Part shown: positions 1 to 6,408 of the stretch, one piece after another
Numbering within the stretch: position 1 is the first letter of the stretch
Layout of the letters: the number at the start of each line of letters is the position of its first letter
From: Candidatus Curtissbacteria bacterium
Lineage (GTDB): Bacteria; Patescibacteriota; Microgenomatia; Curtissbacterales; GWA2-41-24
Assembly: GCA_016187105.1 (NCBI GenBank)
Contig: JACPKK010000041.1
Span: 1 to 11,302, forward strand
DNA length: 11,302 bases
Direction: 5' to 3'
Notes under the pieces: model-generated
Told to the model about the DNA's origin: nothing
The model's database searches: none
What the model saw: the letters and a program-made list of their open reading frames with translations, nothing else
Position numbers and translations under genes: made by a program

Positions 1-474
1 TGGGCGGGTCCTGTCAGTCGTTTCCTTCCCGCCAGTGCTCGATTTGATTTCTAACTCGAGTTTTTCTTGCCCATATTCCGAATCTGCGCGCTGGCGGGAC
101 CCCTTCCTCGACTGCCACCCGTTATCTTCAAAAAGTTTTTTAGAGAGAAGATAAGTTGTAAAAATTGCAGCGATACCAAAAGCAGCGGATGGAAACCTTG
201 TCGCAAATTCGTTTTCTCCGAAGACCGCCTGTGAGACAACAACTGGATAAAGATAACCAACTAGTTTCCAATCCCCGAAACTCTCAAAGGCGGGAAACGG
301 GAAGAATCTACCCCATTCATCCTTGCCTGTTTTTAAAATCGAATGGGCATTATAGCCGAATGCGGCTTCATCGTCATTAAACCCAATAGGAATTGTCCCA
401 AGATTTATCAGCCGGAGTAGAGCTGACAGGATAATGATTGAAAGTAAAATCAATTTTTCGAAGCTAATTCTCAT
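1..474 (-). CDS. GT-C (PMT/ArnT-like) membrane glycosyltransferase, 5' part; 3' end beyond the window
   Basis: The reading frame runs from ATG at 474 through the left edge without a stop, giving 158 N-terminal residues. The start overlaps the stop of the preceding gene as ATGA (471-474), so translation is probably coupled. TM1 spans about residues 7-25. The first extracytoplasmic loop has the acidic pair D35-E36 followed by GYNAHSILKTGKDEWGRFFP, the place of the catalytic Asp in GT-C enzymes that use polyprenyl-phosphate sugars. Next come GDWKLVGY (the usual KPPxY position) and a TM2 with RFPSA. From about residue 118 a hydrophilic stretch encoded by a 71 bp repeat core interrupts the TM2-TM3 cytoplasmic loop. 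It resembles the paralogue at 4212-5870 closely. Sugar and acceptor are unknown. It is clearly a family member, but nothing can be said of its C-terminal half. Confidence 0.85.
   Translation of the reverse strand, partial: MRISFEKLILLSIIILSALLRLINLGTIPIGFNDDEAAFGYNAHSILKTGKDEWGRFFPFPAFESFGDWKLVGYLYPVVVSQAVFGENEFATRFPSAAFGIAAIFTTYLLSKKLFEDNGWQSRKGSRQRADSEYGQEKLELEIKSSTGGKETTDRTRP
28..98 (-). repeat. 71 bp insert core, copy A, inverted-repeat ends
   Basis: The ends are CCCGCCAGTGC (28-38) and GCGCTGGCGGG (88-98), inverted repeats matching at 10 of 11 positions. The inside is AT-richer, with CTCGA and CGAATC blocks. The core lies in frame in the TM2-TM3 loop of the gene at 1-474. It has the same length as copies C and D and is flanked on the right by a shared stretch ending in GCCACCCG. 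Confidence 0.8.
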
Positions 475-1961
475 CTGGGAACAACTTCATAAAGGCGCAT
501 AAAACTGTTACCGCTGCCTTTTTGGAATTTGCCAATTAATTTAAGGCTACTTGTATCCGGAACGGGAGATTCTTTCTGGTTCTCGTTAAAAACAAAGAAG
601 GTCTTTTTTGTTTTTGCGGATTCTAAAGTTTGCTTGGGAATATCGCCAACCGGCCAGTAACCGACAATTTCGATATTAGGATTTCCGTAAAAGTAAATTT
701 GCAAGGCGAAGGGCAGAAGCCCAAAAGTCCCCTCGGTTCCGACATAAACTTTTTGATGTGCCGTTTGTTTTTTTAAAATGTCGACGACCGGGGAAACTCC
801 CGAGCCGGCGGGCCAATCATTAAGGTACTGGTTCTTATCGGCCGAAGCAATATTGGCACCAGGCGGATCAGTTAATAGTTTAAGCGATGAGAAAAGAGGG
901 TAGGCGATTAAAAATAGCAGAAGGAGCCATATCACACTTCTGCGCTTAGTAAACAAATCAAGTAGGTAGACTGCCCCATAGGCAATTAAAATAATTACAA
1001 CCGGGAAATAGAATAACGCGAATCGCGGGTATAAAACCTTATTGAAAACTGCCGTTATAAAGAAAGGGGCAAGGATATAGATGGAAAGTAAAATGATTTT
1101 CTTTTCCTTTTTTATAAAGCCAATGGCAACTGGCAATAAAGCAAGAATAATTAGAGGGCCGTTATACTGAATAGACCAAGTTATCATACTATCGAAATTG
1201 CCGGAAAAGTGTTGCAGTGGATTTTTGGCAACTTCAGAAAACGTTCTTATGAACTCATGATTTTTACGGTCTATCATATAGAAAAGTGGTGAAACCCTTA
1301 ATGAGTTGTAAATTACCTGGGCTAAAACTACTGTAATAAATGAAAGACTGGCCCATTTTGTTAGTCTTCTGATAAATTGTACTTTTTTAAAATCGAAAAG
1401 AAGAAGCGAGAATGGCAGCAGATACAGGAAGAATATTGCTGAAGACTTAGTAATTAGCCCAAGGCCCAGTGTTATGCCATTTAGAAGCGCAAGGTCAAGG
1501 CGGGGGTTCTTGGCCATCTTAACAGAAAACAAAATAGCCCAAACACAAAACATTGTCAGGAGAGAATCAAAAAGCGCCAGGCGATCGTAAAGAAGGGCGA
1601 AGGGCAAAACGATATAGAGCAGTGCTGAAATTCTGGCAACTCTTTCACTCAACAATTCTTTGGCAAGAAGATAGATCCCTAATGTTGTTCCTAGCCCGGC
1701 GAAAACGGAGACGATCCTTGTGGCGATTAAGGGATCCGCAATAAACTTTTGGGAGAAGGCGGCAAACCATATAAAAAGAGGCTGCTTTCCGTCTTCGAGG
1801 GAAATAAACCGGTTGGCCGGATCATGAAGGGCTACTTGAGCCCAGTAGCTATAAATTGCCTCGTCGGTAAAAATCGGAATTATTAAAAAGTTGACAAGCC
1901 TCGTAAAAAAATAGAGCGGAAGAATAAAAGCGAAGAACTTAAATCTTTTAACGTATGGCAT
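471..1961 (-). CDS. ArnT/PMT-type GT-C glycosyltransferase without a loop insert (about 496 aa)
   Basis: This is an integral membrane transferase expected to move a sugar from a polyprenyl-phosphate donor to an acceptor on the outer face of the membrane. The start chosen is ATG at 1961 (MPYVKRFKFF), which overlaps the upstream stop by 14 bases; a TTG at 1979 in the same frame is less likely. TM1 spans about residues 8-30. The catalytic loop holds D33-E34 in FTDEAIYSYWAQ, and GKQPLF near residues 58-63 matches the family K-P-P-L motif. About ten further hydrophobic segments follow, then a C-terminal extracytoplasmic tail. It lacks the GYNAYSI and PHxxR signatures of its neighbours, and the TM2-TM3 loop is short (KELLSERVARISALL), so it is a separate branch and a natural no-insert control. 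Stop is TGA at 473-471. No Shine-Dalgarno sequence is visible. Confidence 0.9.
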   Translation of the reverse strand: MPYVKRFKFFAFILPLYFFTRLVNFLIIPIFTDEAIYSYWAQVALHDPANRFISLEDGKQPLFIWFAAFSQKFIADPLIATRIVSVFAGLGTTLGIYLLAKELLSERVARISALLYIVLPFALLYDRLALFDSLLTMFCVWAILFSVKMAKNPRLDLALLNGITLGLGLITKSSAIFFLYLLPFSLLLFDFKKVQFIRRLTKWASLSFITVVLAQVIYNSLRVSPLFYMIDRKNHEFIRTFSEVAKNPLQHFSGNFDSMITWSIQYNGPLIILALLPVAIGFIKKEKKIILLSIYILAPFFITAVFNKVLYPRFALFYFPVVIILIAYGAVYLLDLFTKRRSVIWLLLLFLIAYPLFSSLKLLTDPPGANIASADKNQYLNDWPAGSGVSPVVDILKKQTAHQKVYVGTEGTFGLLPFALQIYFYGNPNIEIVGYWPVGDIPKQTLESAKTKKTFFVFNENQKESPVPDTSSLKLIGKFQKGSGNSFMRLYEVVPR

Positions 1962-3216
1962 TGGCTTTTGAGATAACAAAGATTGGTTGACCGTTGAGAG
2001 AGTTTATTGTTTCGATTACTTGAGCCCCACCAGGGATACTACTTGCGTCTGATACGTAAAGAATTTTGCCTGAAACGTTGGCCGCATCGACGTTATCCGA
2101 AAAGAAATATTTATCAAAACCGCTAACATCAAGAAAATAAAATTTATCTTGCGTGACGCTAGCGCTTTGCCAGAATTTCTGGGGGTCGTACTTTGAGTAA
2201 AGAAGAAAATAGATATAAGGTCTGCCATATTTTTTGGTGACGACAACGGAGGAGACATCGCTATCAAGAGCGTTTACCTTTTCTACCACTTGCTTGTAAC
2301 CGTATTGCCACTCCCCCGAATAATTCTTAGGCCAGTGGAAATAATACATATGCAGATAAAACAAAAAGTTAAGAATTAAAAATGTAAAAGTAAAAGCCAT
2401 TAATAATTTCTTGTATTGAATATGCTTATAAAGAAGGTAGAGCCCGAAAGCGGCGATTAGTTGAAAGGTCGGTAAAATATGGATCATTCTTAGGGCATGC
2501 GGCGTTTCACGGGCAGTGGCAGGCCCAAGCGGTGAAACAAGCAGCCAAGCAATTATAAGAAATCTATATTTTTGCTTTTTTGAAAAAAGGAAATAGATAC
2601 CAACCAAAATAAGAGGAAGGTCTATAAGATAAAGTTCTCCGACTTCCTGGATGGAAAGCCGCGGGTTAACGTCACCGCTCGCGAAAAGAAAACTCGGGTT
2701 AAAGGCGTCGAAATAGTGAATTAAATACTGATAGGCATACTGTAGCCGGCGATTATGGATTATATCCGAATACCAGGCAAAGTTATCTTTCTGACGGTAA
2801 CTGATTGACTGATTAACCGGGTCAAGGTCCCTGAAAATTGTTACTTCTTCAAATCTTAACCTGCCTTCCAGGGTTTGGGTTGCAAACTTATAAAGCGGCC
2901 AGAGGAGAAAGCCGAAAACGATAAAAGCTAAAATGACAAATTTGAAGTTGGCCGCAATTTGTTTTTTAAACTGAATTAAAAGAATAACTAAGATAAAGGG
3001 GACGAATAATCTTTGACCAGTAAAGGTGTACATGCCAGCCAGAAATGAAAGCAGTGAGGGGAGAATCCATAATTTGTTATCTTTGGCAAACTTTACAAAA
3101 AGGTAAATTCCAAGGGTGCTAAAAAATAAACCGAGGTTCGCCTCAAAGGCGGCGCGGGAAAATTGCAGGTGCCAGGGAGGGGGAAATGGCCAGGAAAAAC
3201 GCCGCCAGAAGAGCAA
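1948..3216 (-). CDS. C-terminal part of a frameshifted GT-C glycosyltransferase
   Basis: From the Trp codon at 3174-3172 onward this frame continues the gene that starts at 3775. WHLQFSRAAFEAN here joins to FFLAISP in the other frame, as in the intact paralogues. Codons between 3216 and 3174 are read out of the true frame and should not be treated as a real N-terminus. The homologous part carries about eight membrane segments, an extracytoplasmic IIHNRRLQY motif, the loop GDVNPRLSIQEVGELY, the PHALR motif common to this family, and a C-terminal soluble region with WQYGYKQ and PYIYFLLYSKYDPQKF. It belongs to the HNRR subclass, like the genes at 8073-9806 and 9799-11302. With the extra 4 bases removed the whole gene would encode about 607 residues. 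It may be a pseudogene, a rescued gene or a sequencing error. Downstream it overlaps the next start by 14 bases. Confidence 0.8.
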   Translation of the reverse strand: MLFWRRFSWPFPPPWHLQFSRAAFEANLGLFFSTLGIYLFVKFAKDNKLWILPSLLSFLAGMYTFTGQRLFVPFILVILLIQFKKQIAANFKFVILAFIVFGFLLWPLYKFATQTLEGRLRFEEVTIFRDLDPVNQSISYRQKDNFAWYSDIIHNRRLQYAYQYLIHYFDAFNPSFLFASGDVNPRLSIQEVGELYLIDLPLILVGIYFLFSKKQKYRFLIIAWLLVSPLGPATARETPHALRMIHILPTFQLIAAFGLYLLYKHIQYKKLLMAFTFTFLILNFLFYLHMYYFHWPKNYSGEWQYGYKQVVEKVNALDSDVSSVVVTKKYGRPYIYFLLYSKYDPQKFWQSASVTQDKFYFLDVSGFDKYFFSDNVDAANVSGKILYVSDASSIPGGAQVIETINSLNGQPIFVISKANAIR

Positions 3217-3775
3217 TTAGTTCAGAACGGGTCCTGTCAGCCTTTTCCCTCCCGCTGAAAGCGAGGCTCGCCTTCGGCGGCCCGCCAGTGCTCGCTCGCA
3301 CTTTTGTTGATGTATTTTTAGTTAAATCAGTTTCCGTTTTTAAGAAGATTGATTGCAATTTTCTTGCGGTCCTAAAGAAAAAGTTGCTCGCTGCGCGCTG
3401 ACGGGGGCCCTTCCACTCTCGCCACCCGTTCTGGCTTTCCCCAAAAAGTTTTTTGGCAAGGAGGTAGGTCAATAAGACTGTGAGTGTGCCAAAGAGCGCT
3501 GACGGAAAACGGATAGCAAATTCAGTTAACCCAAAAATGGCGATTGATGGGACTGTTGTGTAAATATAACCGGGCGGCTTGTAATCCCCAAATGCCGCAA
3601 AGTTCGTTGTCGGTAAAAATTTTCCGTGTTCGTCGCGTCCGGTCTTGAGGATTGAATAGGCGTTGTAGCCTAAAGATGCTTCGTCCCAGTAGAGCGAAGG
3701 CGGGGTGGAGCCCAGTTTATAAAACCTAAGGATGGCCGCCAAGAGAATAATAGCAAGAAGCAAATATTTCCTCAT
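3143..3775 (-). CDS. N-terminal part of the same frameshifted GT-C glycosyltransferase
   Basis: ATG at 3775 overlaps the upstream stop as ATGA (3772-3775). TM1 spans about residues 4-20. The catalytic loop has D31-E32 in WDEASLGYNAYSILKTGRDE, then GDYKPPGYIY and PSIAIFGLTEFAIRFPSA leading into TM2. The stretch from about residue 115 to 183 is the longest loop insert in the window, with a 125 bp core plus a nested hairpin. TM3 (IALLAAFFLAISP) follows, then the frame is lost and the peptide ends in about 12 unrelated residues. The segment before the insert is close to the gene at 4212-5870 (about 48 of 55 residues identical), whereas the C-terminal parts of the two genes belong to different subclasses. 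As it stands, the product would lack most membrane helices and be inactive. Confidence 0.8.
   Translation of the reverse strand: MRKYLLLAIILLAAILRFYKLGSTPPSLYWDEASLGYNAYSILKTGRDEHGKFLPTTNFAAFGDYKPPGYIYTTVPSIAIFGLTEFAIRFPSALFGTLTVLLTYLLAKKLFGESQNGWREWKGPRQRAASNFFFRTARKLQSIFLKTETDLTKNTSTKVRASTGGPPKASLAFSGREKADRTRSELIALLAAFFLAISPSLAPAIFPRRL
3175..3183 (-). other. 4-base insertion frameshift in a C-rich run
   Basis: Between the codons for AIS and WHLQF, intact paralogues read (minus strand) ATTTCTCCCTGG, ATCTCCCCCTGG or ATTTCCCCTTGG. Here the same place reads ATTTCCCCCTCCCTGG, four bases longer. The total span 1948-3775 is 1828 bases, one more than a multiple of three, which fits a single +4 event. 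A ribosome skipping one base at the CCC-T step would give AISPP-WHLQF and restore the frame, so rescue is conceivable but unproven. The run of C makes an assembly or sequencing error plausible too. Confidence 0.8.
3252..3280 (-). repeat. 29 bp GC-rich palindrome beside copy B
   Basis: Arms CCGCTGAAAGCGAG (3252-3265) and CTCGCCTTCGGCGG (3267-3280) flank a single central base; 12 of 14 positions pair. Compared with copy D, which reads CCCTC directly into CCGCCAG, a 30 base unit has been added here in frame. It encodes PPKASLAFSG. Confidence 0.8.
3281..3405 (-). repeat. 125 bp insert core, copy B, same ends but different interior
   Basis: The left end CCCGCCAGTGC (3281-3291) and right end GCGCTGACGGG (3395-3405) match the other copies. 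The roughly 100 bases between them are AT-rich and unrelated to the interior of copies A, C and D. The core is 54 bases longer, so frame is kept. The interior encodes a basic stretch (NFFFRTARKLQSIFLKTETD). Confidence 0.75.
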
Positions 3776-4215
3776 TCTATTTTAGAAAGCAAAAATGTTA
3801 GTCCTATGATAGCAAATAGCTTGTATATTATGACAATTGGGGCGGTAGGTACATTCAAAATGGCTGCAAGCGGAACGGCGGCAAAGATGATTGCGAAAAT
3901 GATTTTTCTTTCTGCAAGGATCTGGTAAATAAAGTAAAGAATAAAAATTAAGCCCAGAGGAGTCAAGGCTTGAGAGAGAAAATTGGGATCAAGAACATTA
4001 GCGTAACAGCGGCCAAGCTCCGAGGCGAGTATGCCGGCTTTATTATGTAAAAACCTTGTCAAGAAAATCGCTTGAGAGCTGCCGTCGATTGTCTGTTCGG
4101 CAAAGATTCTTGGCGGTATGGCCTGCTTGGCTGTCTGGAGATTGCAAATCGGAAGAGAAGGAATTCTCTGGATAAAAACAACCAGCGTCGAGATTAATAG
4201 AATTAAAATTTTCAT
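3772..4215 (-). CDS. Small membrane protein (147 aa), paralogue of the protein at 5851-6408
   Basis: I do not recognise a named family. ATG at 4215 overlaps the stop of the upstream glycosyltransferase as ATGA, and its own TGA overlaps the next ATG in the same way. It has an N-terminal hydrophobic helix (residues 2-16), a polar region of about 60 residues with C24 and R54-x-x-H57-N58-K59, then DPNFLSQALTPLGL leading into two or three membrane helices. It aligns without gaps to the product of 5851-6408 around RxxHNK and DPxxL...L.P.GL.F. The same RIFHN(R/K) element occurs inside the extracytoplasmic region of the HNRR-type glycosyltransferases, so it may be a split-off or reduced derivative of their middle part. 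It has no catalytic DE loop. Its position suggests a partner of the enzyme encoded just upstream. Function is unknown. Confidence 0.75.
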   Translation of the reverse strand: MKILILLISTLVVFIQRIPSLPICNLQTAKQAIPPRIFAEQTIDGSSQAIFLTRFLHNKAGILASELGRCYANVLDPNFLSQALTPLGLIFILYFIYQILAERKIIFAIIFAAVPLAAILNVPTAPIVIIYKLFAIIGLTFLLSKIE

Positions 4216-5870
4216 TCCGTCTCGGAAATAGTAAATTTCAGGTCCCCATTTATAGCATAAATCTCTTTTAAAACTTTAGGCGGGTGGGCTTGCCAGGGCG
4301 GCGTTATGACAAGAGCTTTACCCGGTTTAGTTTGCTCCCAGGAAGATGAGAAGAATTCGAATTTAGCAAATTTATTCTTGTCTTCGGATTGGCTGTGGTA
4401 CTTTAGGGGGTCATATCTACTATAGAAAAGCGTAAAAATATACGGATGGCCAAAGTATGAGGTGATAGCGATGGAGCCGTAGTTATCTTTAATCTCGTCG
4501 ACGGCTTCTACCATCTCTTTATAACCTTGTGACCAGTCGGGGGCTTTTTCTTTAGGATAATGCTTGTAATAAAGATGGAAGTAGGTGACGATATTATAAA
4601 AGGCAACTACCACTAAAATAAAGGCTATCCCCTTTTTAAGATTTGCCTTAAATTTTGCCTCAAGGAGAGCGGTTACCCCGCAGGCAGTAATGATTGACCA
4701 GACAGGGATAAAGGTTAGTCCCCGCAGGGCGTGGGGCGTGGGGGTAGCGGCGGCGGCGGGGATAGCAGCAATCACGAGCCATGCGAGAAGGAATTTAGGA
4801 GACTTTGTTTTTTGAGCTATGAGGTAAAGAATCCCTAAGATGACAAGCGGTGCTTCGAAAACATAGAGCTGGCCCATACCGGGAACCGAATGGCGGCCAA
4901 TGGAATCGCCTGATATAAAGAGAAAATTTGGGCTGTAATGGGCAAGATAACCGGTAATAAATGTCTCGAGAGGATTCGGCTGACCAAGCACGCCAACCGA
5001 TTGGCCACGAATGAGACTTTTTTGCAAATTTAAGATTATCGGGAGCGAGAAGACTATTAAAATAAGGCTAAGCCAAATGAGCTTTATTTTAAACTTGATG
5101 ATCTCCTTTCGATACCAAAACAGGATAACGATCAAAAATAGAGGAACCCAAATTTTGGCACCATGGTAAGTATTGACGGCCAGACCGAAAAAAACAGCCG
5201 AGGCGGCTAAGAGAGAGAAATTTTTAAGGCCATATAAGAAAGTTGTCAGTCCCAGCACAATAAAGAAAACCATAAAGTTTGCCTCGTGGTCATACCGAGA
5301 GAATTGCAAATGCCAGGGGGAGATGGCAAGGAAGAAGGCAGAGAGGAGGGCAATCAGCTTTGAACGGGTCCTGTCAATTGTTTCCCTCCTGCTGAAAGCG
5401 AGGCTCGCCTTCGGCGGCCCGTCAGTGCTCGATTTGATTTTTGATTCGAGTTTCTCCTGTCCATGTACCGAATCTGCGCGCTGACGGGGGCCCTTCCATA
5501 ACTGCCACCCGTTCTGGCTCTCCTCAAAGAGTTTTTTGGCAAGGATGTAGGTTAATAAGACAGCAAGTGTGCCGAAAAGGGCGGACGGGAAACGGACGGC
5601 AAATTCTGTTAAACCAAAAATGGCGATTGACGGGACGAGTGTATAAACCGAAAGAGGCAGGTTGTAATCACCGAAAGACCTAAAGGTCAGGGGTAGGAAA
5701 TTCCCGTATTCATCCCTTGCCGTCTTTAGGATGGAATAGGCGTTATAACCATTGGAAACCTCGTCGACGCTCAAGCCCGGAGGATTTTGGCCGAGTTGAA
5801 AAAATCTTAGAAAAGCAGCAAGAACTAAGATTGAAATTAGAAGCAGATTTTTAGTTAAAAAAGATTTCAT
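4212..5870 (-). CDS. GT-C (PMT/ArnT-like) glycosyltransferase, GRHS subclass, with TM2-TM3 loop insert (about 552 aa)
   Basis: The start chosen is ATG at 5870 (MKSFLTKNLLLIS), matching the paralogues' N-termini; TTG at 5903 would add unrelated residues. It overlaps the preceding gene by 20 bases. TM1 spans about residues 8-23. D36-E37 in SVDEVSNGYNAYSI is the likely catalytic pair, with GDYNLPLSVY at the KPPxY position. Residues of about 117-167 are the insert in the cytoplasmic loop, made of the 71 bp core plus a 30 bp hairpin unit. TM3 with ISPWHLQFSRYDHEAN follows, then membrane helices, the loop FISGDSIGRHS..GMGQLY, PHALR near residue 376, and a C-terminal extracytoplasmic region with WSQGYKE and PYIFTLFYSRYDP. 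It lacks the HNRR segment. The predicted role is sugar transfer from a lipid-phosphate donor outside the membrane; the substrate is not readable. Stop is TGA. Confidence 0.9.
   Translation of the reverse strand: MKSFLTKNLLLISILVLAAFLRFFQLGQNPPGLSVDEVSNGYNAYSILKTARDEYGNFLPLTFRSFGDYNLPLSVYTLVPSIAIFGLTEFAVRFPSALFGTLAVLLTYILAKKLFEESQNGWQLWKGPRQRADSVHGQEKLESKIKSSTDGPPKASLAFSRRETIDRTRSKLIALLSAFFLAISPWHLQFSRYDHEANFMVFFIVLGLTTFLYGLKNFSLLAASAVFFGLAVNTYHGAKIWVPLFLIVILFWYRKEIIKFKIKLIWLSLILIVFSLPIILNLQKSLIRGQSVGVLGQPNPLETFITGYLAHYSPNFLFISGDSIGRHSVPGMGQLYVFEAPLVILGILYLIAQKTKSPKFLLAWLVIAAIPAAAATPTPHALRGLTFIPVWSIITACGVTALLEAKFKANLKKGIAFILVVVAFYNIVTYFHLYYKHYPKEKAPDWSQGYKEMVEAVDEIKDNYGSIAITSYFGHPYIFTLFYSRYDPLKYHSQSEDKNKFAKFEFFSSSWEQTKPGKALVITPPWQAHPPKVLKEIYAINGDLKFTISETE
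5389..5417 (-). repeat. 29 bp GC-rich palindrome beside copy C
   Basis: This is the same element and position as at 3252-3280, with one change in the left arm (CTGCTGAAAGCGAG). Relative to copy D it is a clean 30 base addition that keeps frame and encodes PPKASLAFSR. Confidence 0.8.
5418..5488 (-). repeat. 71 bp insert core, copy C, with compensatory arm change
   Basis: The ends are CCCGTCAGTGC and GCGCTGACGGG. Relative to copies A and D both arms carry a transition at the paired position, so the stem still closes. Only four of 71 positions differ from copy D although the host genes are strongly diverged. The interior contains GATTCG and CGAATC, which could pair inside the stem. Confidence 0.8.
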
Positions 5871-6408
5871 CACAAAGAGCGGGCATTTGCCAGTTAATGG
5901 CAAAGTACCATAAGTTTAGGAAAATTAACACGATCAGTAGCAGACTAAGATACTTAGAAACTTTGAATTTTATTCCCCAGAGCGAGAAACTGTAAAGAGA
6001 CAGTGCAACGGCAAAAAATGAGGTTTGGGGCGATACTACCGTCAGTGAAAAAAATACGGCAATTAGTACGACAGTTAGGTGGGTAAAACCGAACCTGTTT
6101 CTTGTTTTAGTAATTTGAGCCAAGGCCAATATCAGAAAAACCAACCCCGCGGGTCCAAGCAGATCAAGGAGTACTTGCGGGTCGATGACTTTTGCAAACG
6201 ATTTGGAAATTTCAATTGGTGCAACTATCACCTTATTGTGGAAAATCCTGGCAACTAATCTTTGGCTATCTAAATCCCTTTGTGACTCCACGTTAATTTT
6301 TATGGCAAGAGGATTAAAATAAAAACCCCTAAAGTGCTGACAACCCGTGGTCTGCCAAAGCCTAAATAGAAAAACTGTGATGAGCAAGAAGGCGGTGATT
6401 TTTTTAAT
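5851..6408 (-). CDS. Small membrane protein (about 185 aa), paralogue of the protein at 3772-4215; probable ATT start
   Basis: No named family is recognised. The favoured start is ATT at 6408, overlapping the upstream TAA by 5 bases and preceded by GGAGG (6418-6422) at 9 bases. From there the N-terminus reads (M)KKITAFLLITVFLF, and R54 and H57-N58-K59 fall at exactly the same residue numbers as in the product of 3772-4215; the lone Cys is at 23 versus 24. The nearest ATG (6456) would add 16 residues that are only the second frame of the upstream gene's conserved end. The protein has one N-terminal helix, a polar segment with RLVARIFHNK, then DPQVLLDLLGPAGLVFL and about four membrane helices ending FLNLWYFAINWQMP. 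That end recalls the FNFLFYLHQYYVHMP helix end of the glycosyltransferases, so it may derive from their C-terminal half. It lacks the catalytic loop. Its role is unknown, perhaps as a partner of the preceding enzyme. Confidence 0.7.
   Translation of the reverse strand: MKKITAFLLITVFLFRLWQTTGCQHFRGFYFNPLAIKINVESQRDLDSQRLVARIFHNKVIVAPIEISKSFAKVIDPQVLLDLLGPAGLVFLILALAQITKTRNRFGFTHLTVVLIAVFFSLTVVSPQTSFFAVALSLYSFSLWGIKFKVSKYLSLLLIVLIFLNLWYFAINWQMPALCDEIFFN

Noticed and set aside
28..98. Inserts acting as intrinsic terminators or attenuators inside the operon
   Set aside because: The stems are not followed by a run of T on the minus strand, and they lie inside coding regions with essential motifs downstream. 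A weaker effect on mRNA stability remains possible but is not supported by the sequence alone.
471..473. Recoding of TGA as glycine, as in Gracilibacteria and SR1
   Set aside because: TGA serves as the expected stop in ATGA overlaps at 471-474, 3772-3775 and 4212-4215, and homology ends there. The standard bacterial code fits.
5173..5484. Plus-strand open frame of about 103 codons
   Set aside because: It lies inside a conserved glycosyltransferase gene on the other strand and ends in the GC-rich insert, which is open in many frames. Its translation has no family resemblance.
3772..6408. Lipoprotein signal at the single Cys (residue 23 or 24) of the two small membrane proteins
   Set aside because: The residues before Cys (TTG and LPI) do not both fit a lipobox, and the Cys positions differ by one residue. 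A signal anchor helix is a simpler reading.
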